Of a stretch of 64,000 nucleotides of DNA, positions 34,865 through 46,474 are shown in pieces. Numbering within the stretch: position 1 is the first letter of the stretch; every line of letters begins with the position of its first letter. Source of the stretch: Vombatus ursinus (Eukaryota > Chordata > Mammalia > Diprotodontia > Vombatidae); NCBI RefSeq assembly GCF_900497805.2, contig NW_020954687.1, positions 6,655,490-6,719,489 on the forward strand, read 5' to 3'. The position numbers were made by a program, and so were the translations under genes. The notes under the pieces were generated by a model. That model was not told where the DNA came from. It worked only from the letters and a program-made list of their open reading frames with translations, and did no database searches.

Positions 34865-35010
34865 GTCCCCCCACTAGTCTGTAAACTGTAAACTCCTAAA
34901 GGGCAGGTGCTGTTTGGGATTGTCTTTCCTTTTCTTATTTGTACACCGCGTGTTTAGCAGAATACCCAACACATACTAAGGGCTTAATAAATATTTACCA
35001 AATTGAATTG
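34865..35010 (+). mobile_element. L2 3' end
   Basis: aaactcctaaagggcaggtg, tgtttagcagaatacccaac and gggcttaataaatatttacc. Confidence 0.75.
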
Positions 35011-35189
35011 AATTATTCATGGGCCTTCCACCCCAAGTTGAGAATCTCTGTTCTACATAGTCTTTCCTCCCCTTAAAACTAGCCTATGTTCTGTCTCAAC
35101 TTTTCAGGCAAGGTAAAACAATTTAATGCACTAATTTGAGATGAAGAATCAATGGCTAACTATGGCTTTATTTGCTATCTCTCACAGAT

Positions 35190-35385
35190 TATAAGATCAT
35201 GGATCCAGAACTGAAAGGAATCGCAAAAGCCATCTATCTAGTTCAATTACCTCATTTTACAAATAACGAAAGTAAGATTTAGGGAAATAAAGTGACTTAC
35301 CCAAGACCACAAAGTGAAGTCTATAGAGGACTATGGTGACTAGCTGGGATTGGAACCCAAATCTTCTAACCCTATCCTAGTGCAA
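35190..35385 (-). mobile_element. MIR-type relic
   Basis: agaactgaaaggaatcgcaa, caattacctcattttacaaa, tgacttacccaagaccacaa and tgggattggaacccaaatct, in antisense order. Confidence 0.65.
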
Positions 35386-35644
35386 ATTTGCATTTCAAGT
35401 AGCCTTCAATATCTTAAGTGGACCAGTATGGGAGATGCCTTTGAGCATTTAGGCCACTCAGGGAGCAGTGCATAAAGTGCTGGGCCTGGACAGTTCCCTC
35501 ATAGGAAGCTGCATATTATATATACCTGTAGGAGAATGGCGTTATGCAAATTTTGCTCTCAGTCAAAAGGTGGACCAGGCAAAAAAAAAAAGTATGATTG
35601 AATCACTGCAAAGCTATTTCTACTCACTCAATTTAATTAAAAAA

Positions 35645-36250
35645 AAATCAAAAAGCCTTTATTAAGCACTTACTATGTGTCAACCATAATGCTAAGTGTT
35701 AAAGATATAAAGGTGAAAATCATGCCTTTAAAAGATGTGCATCCTAGTAGGTAATACAACCCTGATAAGTAATTATAATGTATAGAACAAGCAAATATAA
35801 AATAATTTCAGGAGGAGTTCTGTGGTGGGGAAACTTCAGCCTCAATGCCACATGTGGCATTCTAGGGCCTTGGGTATAGCCTTTTGACTGAGCCCCAGTT
35901 TTACAGATTGAATCCTTTTATTAAGGGGATTTGTTCTGTGAAGTTTGGATTCAGTCAAAGGGCTAAACTTGAGGGCCTTGAGGCCACAGGCTCCCCACCC
36001 CTGGAACTTTAGATCTAGGTTTGAGGAAGATTACTATAACAGTTCTTTAGAGGATTGATTAGAGAGAGAAGAAACTGGAAATAGTGAAATCATTTAGGAG
36101 AAAATCATAACAGTTTGGATGAGAGGTGATAATGTGGTTAGTGTCTAAGTAAGGAGTAAGAATGAGAGGGTGTGAGATTTGACAAATGATAACATATGGG
36201 GGTAGGGCAGAGTGAAGAGTTGAAGATGATTCCCAAGTTCTAAAATACTA
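35645..36250 (-). mobile_element. L2 LINE, antisense, split by a MITE
   Basis: Left: cctttattaagcacttacta, tgtgcatcctagtaggtaat. Right, after the MITE: gaggaagattactataacag, gaggtgataatgtggttagt and agttgaagatgattcccaag, matching antisense L2 as recalled. Confidence 0.7.
35820..36003. mobile_element. hAT-like palindromic MITE (184 bp)
   Basis: The left end is ctgtggtggggaaacttcag and the right end, complemented, is caggggtggggagcctgtgg. Inner arms also pair: ccttttgactgagccccagt against the complement of ggattcagtcaaagggctaa, and ttacagattgaatcctttta near the centre. Almost the whole element folds back on itself. An 8-bp target duplication is not clear, which suits an old copy. Confidence 0.75.
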
Positions 36251-36520
36251 CTACTAGAAAACTAACTCAAAATGATCTACTACTAAAATAACTCAAGTTC
36301 ATATCCCTGGGATGGTGAGCAGTAGTATCATTCAGGATGCCTGTGGTTCAGCCATCAGCAACCATCCACCTTTTATGTAGTTCGTTCTAGAAGAATTGTT
36401 CTAGAAGTTTGGAAAAGCCTTACAATGCTGTTATTTAAATAGTTTTAAAAAGTTATTAATTATAACTTTCCAATTGTCTTACTGTATCATGGTTATCTCT
36501 ATTTAGAGCTCTTCGACGAT

Positions 36521-36538
36521 GTGTATATGTGTATATAT

Positions 36539-36584
<46 letters not shown>
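36521..36584. repeat. (GT)n microsatellite
   Basis: gtgtatatgtgtatatatgt grading into a pure (GT) run of about 20 units. On the CRB1 sense strand it is (AC)n. Confidence 0.95.
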
Positions 36585-36585
<1 letters not shown>

Positions 36586-36709
36586 CAATGGTTGGGAACA
36601 TGATCAGCTACTCAGAATCAATTGAGTTTCCCAGGTAACAGGGACAATGCTGTGTTAAGATTTTGCCCCTTTCAAATACTGCATGGTTACATTATAACAT
36701 AATAAAGGG

Positions 36710-37378
36710 ATGAAATCTTGAGTGGATCACACCAGAGAGTACCCTATTCAGGAATATAAGGAGTGTGAAACTAGGAGTGGTTCATTCACACCTTGGAAAG
36801 GGGTTACCTCTTTCAGACTTTGCTGGGTGAAGTCCCTGATGGACTTAAAAAGCACAAGGGGCTCTGAGGAGAGGAATTATTTCTGGCAAAGGCACAGATG
36901 TGAAAAGAGCCTGCCTTGGAAGATATGTGTAGGTCTTTAGAACGCTCTTTGTCATTTCTTTAGCATCTCTTCCAGAGTACAATATAATGGGCAATGATAT
37001 CACAGTAAAGCAACCCACCCAGTAGGAGAAGCAGTACCCAGAATGGAGCAGGCCCAGGAATATAAGGCTAATGTCAGGTTGAACAACCAGCCAGCAGAGA
37101 TGCTACACCCATGGGAAGCAGTAGGAGGATACAACTAGAAGAGAAAGGCCAACAAGGCCCCAAAATGCTAAAGATGTGTACTAATTGAGTGTATGCCTCT
37201 CAGTGGGCTTTACGTGTGTGCCCTCTCTTCCATCGACACTGTGTATTTATAGGGAAGTATGCTCTGGGCTTATGGGGGGAATATTTTGTTACTCCTCTTC
37301 CTGCTAAGCCATTTCAATAAATGCTTTTCCTTTTAATGAATTGTGTCTCCTGGCTGACAATTAAAAGGTGAACATACA
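36710..37378 (+). mobile_element. Probable solitary or partial LTR of an old endogenous retrovirus (fossil)
   Basis: The end has LTR-like order: a TATA-like box tatttatag at 37244, a polyadenylation signal AATAAA at 37316-37321, a T/C-rich stretch, and a terminal ca at 37377-37378. Two bases later comes tggtggctcatgac, which partly resembles a proline-tRNA primer-binding site (TGGGGGCTCGTCC). The left border is a guess. No coding region is recognisable and I see no second LTR, so the element is broken and old. A chance resemblance is possible. Confidence 0.4.
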
Positions 37379-37383
37379 AGTGG

Positions 37384-39089
37384 TGGCTCATGACCTGCAG
37401 ATTAAGGAGTATGGACCCACAAAGTACTTTGAACCTGGAATAGTTATCCCTCTAGGGAACCAATCTGTGAGCATGACTGTGAGTGTGTGTGGGAGGGGCT
37501 GGGTAGGAAGACAAGGGTAGGGTAGAAAAAAAATAATTAAAAATCAACTGAGTTCTGCCATCTTCAGGTCAAAATTTAAGCCATCATCACATAAGTACAA
37601 AGTCTGTCAATTTATGCAAGAGTTATCATATTACTACAGATAATCTCATTAGATAATTTCATTTCCTCTTGCATTCTTATGTCTTCTACCTGTGGCACCT
37701 CCTTTAAAATACTCCAATGAACACAATCACACCCGTAGGTCGTAAGGTCCCCAGAGGGTGGTTGCTACCTTGGGTTGTGGGGTACCCTATGGGTAGATGC
37801 TCTTAGTGTTGTAGTTCAAAAGTCCCTATCACTGTGCTTTCCATTAACAATCAGCTAGTAGACAGAATTAGTTCAAAGCAAAGATATTTAATCATCTTAA
37901 CAGCATCTACAAAACATCCCCCCATAAATCTAGAACACACTTGCTCATAATTATACACAATGTCTACGGGAAAAGTGAATTCAAATTTTGAGTACAATTG
38001 TAGTATACATATGGCAAAGATAACTCACAACTCTTAGTACTTTAAGGTTTAAAAGTTCTTTCTCTCTTCACTGGATCCTCATCCAGCTTTCCATGGATAT
38101 AGCATCTTTGTTGGGTGTGTTGCTCATCTAAGTTCCCAGGGTCTGCTCCCCTCCAAAGCCTGGCTCACAATCAATTGCCAGGATTAGCTCCCTAGGTTTA
38201 CAGTTGACTCTTCTTGTTCCTTGAAGCTGTTTCCTTTTCTGAGTCAATACCTCGCCTTTATTCATGTCTAGCTATACAGTGCTTCCCTGCTCCCTCCATT
38301 GTGCTTTGAATTCTCTTCAACTAACAAATGCTTTAACAAATTCTTGATGGAATGTCTCCTGATAATTTTGGAGCTTCCTTCTGAAGCCACGTGGCTGATA
38401 GGGGCAGAAGGAGGGTAGGTAAGGAGAGAAAATGCCTTCCACCAGTTGCCCTGCTATAGGTTGCTGCTGCCCTGCATAGCTGCTGAGGATTTTAATATTT
38501 AAAGCCCCCAGAGGCATGGCTTATTCCTTTGCTTGGTCAATTCCTCTGTTTCCTTCTGACTCAATCTGAGAAGCATTCATAATTTTTAAAGGGATTACTG
38601 GGCATGATCAACATTTTACAATTAGTTTAATATGATTTTTTTTTCAACATTAAAACCTTGTAATGTGTGACTACATTCTGTGATTATATCAACTGACTTG
38701 GGGAGTGGGGGGTGGGGGGAGGATCCTTTCCATTACATCTCCTTGTGCCTTGTCCCTTTAGGGAAGATGAATAAAATTAAGGCGTGAGCACTGCAAGGGG
38801 TCAGTGAGGCACAGTTCCAAAAAAAAAAGAAGTGCTGGACCTAGAGGTCAGCATCAATGCAAAAGGAAGGAAATGGATCTTAACATATAGTGTCTGCATT
38901 TTGAACTTAACATGGAGGATAAGAAAAACTTTGTCTTGACAAAAAAGAGTATGCTATATTTATGTTTTTTGCCAGCAACATGTAATATTTAAAGTGCATG
39001 TTAGCTTTTGTCCCTTTAGGAGAAAACAAAAGGCAACAGTAACGATTGAATGGACCTAATAAGGTGATGGAACTGTGAATAGGATCAGA
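37384..39089. other. No gene; unclassified, with a G-rich run
   Basis: 37740-38640 may be old repeat but I cannot assign it. A run ggggagtggggggtggggg lies at about 38700-38720. The 66-codon frame at 38317-38517 (minus) has no recognisable product. Confidence 0.4.
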
Positions 39090-39260
39090 GATTTAGAGCC
39101 AGAAGGGACTTCGAAGATAATATTCAATCCTTCATTTTATTGATGAGTTAACTGAGACCAAAGGTTAAGTGACTTGTCCAGGACCACACAGTTAGTATGC
39201 AGCAAGACTAAGGTCTGAATTCATGTCCTCTGCCTTCAGATCCCAGAACTTTCTCCATTA
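39090..39260 (-). mobile_element. MIR-type relic
   Basis: agatttagagccagaaggga, cttcattttattgatgagtt, gtgacttgtccaggaccaca and gaactttctccattacatg. Antisense order. Confidence 0.75.
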
Positions 39261-39438
39261 CATGATGTTAGAACCCTATTCCCCTGACTTCTAATCCAGA
39301 GGTTTTTCTTTTCATATACACAATACTGTCTCATTAAACTTCCTTATTATGAAATTATCATCTCCTATCTATTATGAAATAGGTAGGAGAGGATTCCAGA
39401 ACATGGGCTTTTATGAGTATGACGTTTTTAGTCAAGTT

Positions 39439-39597
39439 TTTTTTTTCCCCTAACGCAATTGGGGTTAAGTGACTTGCCCAGGGTCACACAGCTAGTAAGT
39501 GTCAAGTGTTTGGTCTGAGGTCACATTTGAACTCAGGACCTCCTGACTTCAGGGCCGATGCTCTATTCACTGCACCACCTAGCTGCACCCTTTTTTT
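39439..39597 (-). mobile_element. tRNA-derived marsupial SINE, short type
   Basis: T run, then caattggggttaagtgactt, gcccagggtcacacagctag, gaactcaggacctcctgact and cactgcaccacctagctgc. One of the best preserved SINEs here, so probably among the younger ones. Confidence 0.9.
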
Positions 39598-41199
39598 CCC
39601 CGGAGATAAATTAGGTAAAACTTTATTTGAAGGTGATCAATAGTCATATAAGCTATTCAAATGAATTTTAAAAATCACACATTACCTGGTCTTTACATCT
39701 TGATCAAAATTAACAAATTCAATTTATAAATCTGACAGAAAAAAAATCTGTGAAGAAACATAAGCAACCTTGTTTCTGAAATGTTTCTAGAAAGTGATTG
39801 AGAGTATAAAACAAGAGATACAAGACGTAGCTAACAATGTGAGTACAATTCTTTTTCTTGGGAGGGAATCAACCATGTAGAGAAAGCTGGAGAAGCTTAA
39901 TAGTGCTTATTCATGTATAATATGATGACACAGAAATGATAATTGGAAGAGTTGTAAACCTCTGATATAATGCTAGTATCTGTGGATTGCATGAGTGCCA
40001 TGGTGGGATGGTGGGAGAGATAGTCAAGTCAACAAGCATAATGAGAGAGACAGAGATACACTATGTGTTACTGGAGACATGGGTAATCTAATTTGAACTG
40101 TAGTGTTAGTGAATCCATAGTGGAGTGAGGCCATTTTATATTAGGATTATTCTACACTCCAAAACAATTTTAGAGCAGGAAGTAGTGCCAATTAAAAAAA
40201 AAGATCTGGATCCTAATTGTATCATTTTGTAAAGGATACTGAAAAATCAGAAATATGCCTTACCATAACAAAGGAAGGAGCAAAGCCTAATGTTATTGGG
40301 TATTTTTTCTAAAATAGCTCTTGGAATTGGGTCATGTCAAATAATAACTAGAAAATAAATTTTGTTGCTTAACAGCAAAAAGTATCAGTTACACATGAAA
40401 CTTGGGGCTTGACTCTGCAGTCTAATGAAGAAATCCACAGTTGTTGACAGAAATCAAAAGCATATGCCAGACTGAGGTCCCATAGTCCTTTATGGTGTCC
40501 CCTGAAGGACCTTTGTGGTTTCCGTCTTCAGGCTGAATACCTAACGTCTTATCTTCAAAGATTTTTTCCAATTCATAAAGTTAGATACACACAGACACAC
40601 ACACACACAAACCCTTTTGGGTGGTGTGTGTTTGTGTGATATAGCATACTCAATGAGGAACACTTTTTTGATAGTTTTCTCTTTTTCCTCCCTCCCTTCT
40701 ACATGTTACAACTCCTATATAGGGACAAGAGCAAGGAAGCAATTTAGAACTTTCACAATTTTTTTTCCATGCCAGCACACATATCATCTCATTCATATCC
40801 TGAGCATTACAACAGACCTGATTAATGGTCTTGCCAGTCCTGTCCCCTTTGCTGGGGCCCCAAGAGGATTCTATATGCTGCCCACTTAGGCTGTGTATAT
40901 AAATAGGCTCCTTCAACCAGGGCTATGTTCAATATTTTTTAACAAGATTTTCTATAAACCCTTGTCCTGGCTTGACTCCGCCGGGCTCTGATATTATGTT
41001 TTGTGCTTTCTTACAACTCTAGTCACATTTGGGTAGAACGAAAACTTTTTAAAATGGCCATTTAAGGTGTCTCATACTTCCTCCTAATTAATGTCTTCAG
41101 CTGAATGCCACCTAATGCCACTAGACTGTCACCATTGTTGATTCTTCCTATCTTTGATGACAAGGGTTTTGGATTAACTAGTTAGATATTGTCTCTCCC
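39598..41199. other. No gene; short (CA)n run and a shared 45-bp block
   Basis: A (CA)n run lies at about 40587-40608. The block at 40413-40463 recurs at 43417-43469. Overlapping frames at 40617-40916 have no recognisable product. Confidence 0.45.
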
Positions 41200-41285
41200 C
41201 AGTAGAATGCAATTTCACTTTATTTTTGCATCCCAGCATCAAGCACAGTACTTTGCACACAATGGGCATTTAATTAATGCCTATA
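41200..41285 (+). mobile_element. L2 3' tail
   Basis: tttttgcatcccagcatcaa, gcacagtactttgcacacaa and tgggcatttaattaatgcct. Confidence 0.65.
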
Positions 41286-41394
41286 TTTGATGGACTGGAT
41301 TGGATAGTGACCAATGAGGGAAGGGAGGGTTCTTTGTTCAATTCAAATGGAACTAGGGAACTTCTAGATGAAATTTTCTCATTAAATGCAGTGG

Positions 41395-41515
41395 TTGAGT
41401 ATAAATCTTTCATTTATCAAACATTTGAGCACTTACTATATGCCAAGTACTGTGCTAAATGCTGAGGATGCAAAGACAAAAATGAAACTACCTGCCCTCA
41501 AGGAATTTACCTTCT
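41395..41515 (-). mobile_element. L2 3' end fragment
   Basis: gagcacttactatatgccaa, gtactgtgctaaatgctgag, gatgcaaagacaaaaatgaa and ctgccctcaaggaatttacc. Well preserved antisense copy. Confidence 0.8.
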
Positions 41516-41529
41516 ATTTTTGTATAGCT

Positions 41530-41645
41530 ATGTTCCCTCTCCAAATAGACTGCAAACCTATGGAGGTCAAGCTATGCCATGTATTTGTTACTGAGCACAG
41601 TTTCATTCACAGGAGGTGTGCTAAATCCATGTTTGTTGATAATGA
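41530..41645 (+). mobile_element. L2 3' tail
   Basis: atagactgcaaacctatgga, ttgttactgagcacagtttc and gctaaatccatgtttgttga. It lies directly after the antisense L2 piece, so the two are tail to tail. Confidence 0.55.
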
Positions 41646-41949
41646 TAATAATGATTTAGAATGGCTCATATGTGATAAGTTTGATTAACTGGGCCACCAC
41701 AGGACATCAAACACACTCTAAGTTTTCTAAAAATAGGGAAGACAAAGATGGACTGTACTGATAAATAAGAATATAGAGCATTTTCATGCTTGATTGTAGT
41801 CATTTCATTTTGGTTTGCTACACCAGAAAATCTTCTGCCTTAGATATTATAAACCTAAGTCAAGAGCCCTTTAACTACAGTGTAATTAGTGTTTTATCAC
41901 TGAAGATTTTCTTTCCCACAGGTAATAAAATGACCAAAAGAAAGGTAAA

Positions 41950-42175
41950 AAGAGAGAATAATAGAATCACAAAATTTTGAAGTTGGAAAGGACTTTAAAA
42001 GCCACTGAGCTCAGTCCATATGTGAACGACAAATTCCTTCTGCAGAATTCTGACAAGTCATTAGCCAAACTCCATTTGAAGACATCCAATGATAGGAAAC
42101 TCACTACCTATCAAGTTAGGCCTTCCTATTTTTAGTCAGTTCTCATTATTAGAAGGACTAGAAGTAGAAGGCCAG
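41950..42175 (-). mobile_element. CR1/L3 3' end
   Basis: aatagaatcacaaaattttg, gaagttggaaaggactttaa, tccaatgataggaaactcac: the CR1/L3 terminal region in antisense. Confidence 0.7.
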
Positions 42176-42459
42176 GATAATATATCAGTAGCCCTGAATA
42201 ATCAAAAATTGGTGGTATCTTTTTACGTGGGCTTAAAAAAAAGCGAAAGAAAATTCTATAACCCATAATCTTTCATTTTATCATTCCCATTCTAGATGTT
42301 TTAAAGCAAAATTTGTAAGGCAGTTTTTACTGTTGTTGCTGTTGTTTGGCGGATAGGCTCTGTAATTAAATATGATACGTACTAGTTTACCATGTGTATA
42401 ATTGCAGCCTGCCTGTTTCTATTTATTTGATTATTCCCACAACACTCAATTATATGCAT

Positions 42460-42615
42460 GAATGAATACAATAAGAACATTTATTAGGCACTAAAAACAT
42501 GTATTAGGTTCTTTGCCAAGTGTTGGCGATGCAAATACAAAAAAAATAAATAAATAAAGCAAGAGAGTTCTCACCCTTGAGGAGCTTATGTTCTAGTAAG
42601 GAAAAGCAGTGAATG
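42460..42615 (-). mobile_element. L2 3' end fragment
   Basis: aagaacatttattaggcact, gccaagtgttggcgatgcaa, acccttgaggagcttatgtt. A short (AAAT)n lies within. Confidence 0.7.
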
Positions 42616-42974
42616 CATTCTAATAGGAGGCTCTTGGCTATGGAGAGATGTTTCTGTGAAATCCCAGAGATAGTGAGTGGTGTCACTGGGTAATGGATTG
42701 CCATGCCCTTTCCAGAAATGACAGTATGGATTTGATTACTGTTCCCAGAGCGAAAGGCAGAAGGGGAGGTGGAGGAAGTACAGCAGGAAGTTGGCCAGAG
42801 TGTAGGATGGTGGCTATGAGGTCAGCTAACAATGGTGAGTTCTCACCAATCAGCAAGACAATGCTTGATAGGAGCTAGTGGATCTGGCGGGAAACAGCAA
42901 GATGGCTACAGTACAGTGTTGTGGGCCTAGAGCTTACTAGATGTGGTAAATGGACTGGCTAAAATTGGCAAACA

Positions 42975-43330
42975 GAAAATTACAGACTATGAGAGTAGGA
43001 AGGGACCTTAGCAAACCCATACACAAAAGGAATCCCCACTATAACATGGTCATTCCCTAACAAGCAATTGTCTAGCTTCTTCTAGAAGATCTCCCAGGAG
43101 GGAAAGCCCACCTCTTCTTCAGGCATCCTGTCCCATTTGGGTTAGCTCTAATTGTTAACAGGTTTTATCTGATGCCAAATTTAAATCTGCCTCTTTGTCT
43201 CTTCTATCTGTTTCTCCTGATTTTGCTTTTTGGGGCCAAACTGAACAACTCTTATCCCTTACTACATGTCAGACCTTCAAAGACTTTAAGACCTTGGGTC
43301 TTCTCTTGCCCAGACTAACCATGACCACAG
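42975..43330 (-). mobile_element. CR1/L3 3' region
   Basis: agagtaggaagggaccttag, tagctctaattgttaacagg, aatctgcctctttgtctctt, ttttggggccaaactgaaca and ccttcaaagactttaagacc. This is a long antisense CR1/L3 3' region. Confidence 0.75.
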
Positions 43331-43461
43331 CCTTAAGATGACTCAGCAAATTTGTGATTAGCATCATACTTGTCTATGTTTTTCTATGTATATGTTTTCC
43401 TGTAAGTGTTCATCCCACACCTGCAGTTTAATGAAGAAACCTACATTTGTTGACAGAAATC

Positions 43462-43640
43462 AAATCCCTTAGGCAAGTTGCTTAGTCTCTCTGAGCTTCA
43501 GTTAACATATCTACAAAATGAAGTTAATACTAGCAAAGCCCATCTCAGAGAGCTGCAGTGAAGAAAGTCACCTGTGAAATTCACAGCACTATTTAGTTTG
43601 GATTATTATTGTGATTTGTATTTACATTGCAAGTATCATG
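43462..43640 (+). mobile_element. MIR relic
   Basis: taggcaagttgcttagtctc, gagcttcagttaacatatct and actatttagtttggattatt. Decayed. Confidence 0.6.
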
Positions 43641-44117
43641 GGAACAAGATCCTATCTACTATTTCTAATGTATCCCCCTAAAGCTATCTAGTTCTGTGGG
43701 TACTGACTAAGCATTTATGACTGACTAATCAACTAATCAACCTGTGTGGAATACCCCTGGGATTTCTATGTTCTCCGGTGGCTTTCTGTGAAATCTAGGC
43801 GTCTAAGTGAACAAAACAAAAGAAGCAGCAGATGCTGTGGAAACCATTTTCCGTTAAGATATATTAACTTCTCCCCCCACTGACTTTTTTTCTATCATCT
43901 CTCACAATCGGGCTGCACATTTAACCTTTTTCATACAAAACCTCATCAAGCAGCATGTGCATGAGATCACTGAATAAATATTATTTGATTAGGGATGAAA
44001 ATTGAAAGCAGAAGTTGGTACCAGGCTATTATAAGAAAGATATTAGCTTTCTGTTTGCTGAAAACTCATAGCAGAGAAACCAATTTATGGGGGGTGGTGT
44101 GGAGTTTGAACACTTAC

Positions 44118-44257
44118 CTGGCCAGCAGTGGCAAATGTATCTGTCATCAAACACCTCACAAGTGCCATTATTATGACAGGGTTGTGACGAGCACACAGAC
44201 ATTGAGATCTCACATTGCTTGCCTGTGAATCCAGTACCATCACAGTTGCAGTGGTAA
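44118..44257 (-). CDS. CRB1: CRB1 exon 4 (end of one EGF repeat, most of the next)
   Basis: Joined to exon 3 in frame it reads [16 protein letters not shown], finishing the second EGF repeat, then [32 protein letters not shown]. Human CRB1 has CNCTGSGFTGTHC and [21 protein letters not shown] here (recalled). The acceptor is ATTCTTTAG|TT and the donor CCAG|GTAAGTG, a near-ideal 5' splice site. Length is 140 nt, the human length. The third repeat starts MSVC rather than DxDEC, so it is not a calcium-binding type; human has MPLC. NGT is a potential N-glycosylation site, as is NAT in human. The Cys-x-Asp/Asn hydroxylation pattern is absent (CEV where human has CED). The exon begins at codon position 3 and ends after position 1. 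The first exonic base is T, which is less favourable for the acceptor. Confidence 0.95.
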
Positions 44258-45769
44258 CTAAAGAATTAAAATGAAATCTCTGTGTCAATATCTAGTCAAT
44301 GCCAAATTAACTGTCTTCAGTGCCCAACCAGAACCCTAGGGTCCATTGTACTACCTTCAATCAATCATAGTACAATTACCCACTACAGAACTGGGAGTAT
44401 TCCATGGGGTGGTTTCCTGATTGCACATATTAAAATAGAAAGTGCATCTCTCCACCTGCCTTCTAGAGACAGGGCACCGTCAAATCAAAAAACATTGTAC
44501 CCAAGCTAGTTTACTCATCTCTAAACCTCAGGAAAGGACAAAAATTGTAGATAAGTAACAGATAATAAGGAACCTGCTATAGTTGTATGATTCCCTTGCA
44601 TATGGGCTCCTTGAAAACATCCCCTATGCTTCTTCAAAAATGCTTCGTGGCAAATATGCTTGTCAACTTGGCTAAGATGGTATTAACCAAAATCTATACC
44701 TCAGACACTGCAAAATGTAATTTGGAGTTGTATTTTCCAGTGTCTCCAAGAAAACCTGAACTGGCCAAGAATCACGTTGTTGCTACTCATCGCTACATTT
44801 CTTGCAAATGTTTTGCAAGGGCTGGTGTTCATCCTTAGGATGCATCTACAAAACACCCCAGCACCTGGAAGTTTTGTCTGCAGGGTGCCAAATGTCCAGA
44901 TGTTTGGCATTGTGTATACAAAACATCCAGATGATTGGATTTTTTCACTTTTCAGTCAGATTTTTGGCATCTTATAGACATTATTTTTGATTCACACCTA
45001 GAAGAACCTCTAGCAGTGTTTATCAAAACCTTTTGCATGTCTGTGTCACTGATTTGAAAACTGGGTGCAGTGACAGCAAATTTTCCAAAGGTGTGAATTT
45101 CATGTCACAATAAACATCTCTGAGCCGTTAGACACCTTTTTTCAAAGTTTTAATTTGAAAGTGAGCCAGCAAATGGAACAAAACACAAGGTAGCTGGAGG
45201 AGCAAATGACCTCTGGAGGAAGTGCTCTTTGGACGGGAGTAATTGTGGTTCACCAGAAAAAGCACTGATTTTGGAGACAAATCATTGGGGCTGATAAATC
45301 ACTTACTCTGCTGAGCCATACTTTCACCAAAGTGAAGAAAATCCTAGCTCTGGCATATCCTGTCTGTTTCATCCTGGGCAGGCCACTTACCCCTTCATTG
45401 CCTCAGGCAAATCTAAGAGGAGAAGTTGGGAAGGAAGTTGGAGAATAATTTAAGGGAGTTTCCTCACCAGATGCTCCCTAACTAGATGAAAGCACAACAA
45501 TAACAACAACAGCAGTGCCTGTACTACATACTTCAGAGGGTTGTTATGATGGAAGTCTTTTGTCAATTGTTTGGTATTTGGTTAGAGAAATGTGAAATTT
45601 ATCATTATCAGATGATTAGACTATGTTGGTATATTTCATGGGAGCCTGAGATTCAAGGGTTTAACTGGGATCCTTCCAGAGGCCAGTCAGTCAGGGAGAG
45701 GAGAGCTATATATGGAAAACCTTCCCTGGGTCAAGATTTTTCACCACAAAGATGGCATATCAAGAAGAC
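44258..45769. other. No gene or clear repeat upstream of exon 4
   Basis: About 1.5 kb of intron 3 next to exon 4. It contains a short near-repeat (aaatgtccagatgtttgg and aaacatccagatgattgg, about 44889 and 44922). A MIR-like patch may lie near 45260-45420. Overlapping 60-80 codon frames have no recognisable product. Confidence 0.4.
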
Positions 45770-45975
45770 TTGGGTTCAAATCCTACTTCTGTGATTTACT
45801 AGTTGTGTGACCTTGGGCAAGTCACAACTTCTCTAAGCCTCAGTTTCTTTAGCTGTTAAATGGGGATAATAATAATCTCTACTTCACAATGTTATTGAGG
45901 ATCAAATGAGAGAGATTATATAAAGACCTTTGCAAAACCTTAAAGATCTACATAAATGCCAGCTGTCATTGGAAT
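45770..45975 (+). mobile_element. MIR
   Basis: ttgggttcaaatcctacttc, gttgtgtgaccttgggcaag, tcagtttctttagctgttaa and atgttattgaggatcaaatg. Good match to MIR order. Confidence 0.85.
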
Positions 45976-46474
45976 GTGTATCATCACCATATTATTTCCC
46001 AAAATGGGGAAGACAAGATTGTAAAACACGAGTAGAGGGCAGCAACTGTGTGTGATTAGCATGTGCACATCAAGCCATTTTGAAAGAGGTAGGGTGGTTG
46101 AGCCATGAGAATCTTCTGAAAGTCCACCAAGTCAAAGAGCAGACTAGAGTGAGGGTTGGGAGTGGCCAGCCCAAGTCTAGCGCAGAGAGAGCAGGAGCAA
46201 AGAGTCTGTGCTGCAGGATGGCCAGAGACAAATCAGGGCTGAGACTTCTTGAGTTCTTTACCTTTGGATCAACCTGGGTGGCCCATCTGAGTCCCTCCTC
46301 CCTGCCCTCAAACACCCTGCCTCTCCCCCCTGTTTCTAGCAGGGACCTGGGATCTGAGTGTATTCTAGTACTATTACTTCCAAATCAGATTGTCTGTGAT
46401 TCTATACCAGAACCACTGGAACTCAGAGGACTATGGTTACATGGCTCTAATGTACTTGTTATATAATATTCTGT

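Larger units (their letters stand above)
33964..44117 (-). other. CRB1: CRB1 intron 4 (10,154 bp, complete)
   Basis: Bounded by GTAAGTG at 44117 and TTCAG at 33964, both on the minus strand. It contains hAT-like relics, an antisense L2 with a nested MITE, a probable LTR fossil, a tRNA-derived SINE and CR1/L3 fragments. No exon-like open frame is seen. Confidence 0.9.

Noticed and set aside
46080-46466. 128-codon plus-strand frame overlapping an 81-codon minus frame
   Set aside because: No recognisable domain, no splice sites matching the gene strand, and overlap on both strands suggests chance.
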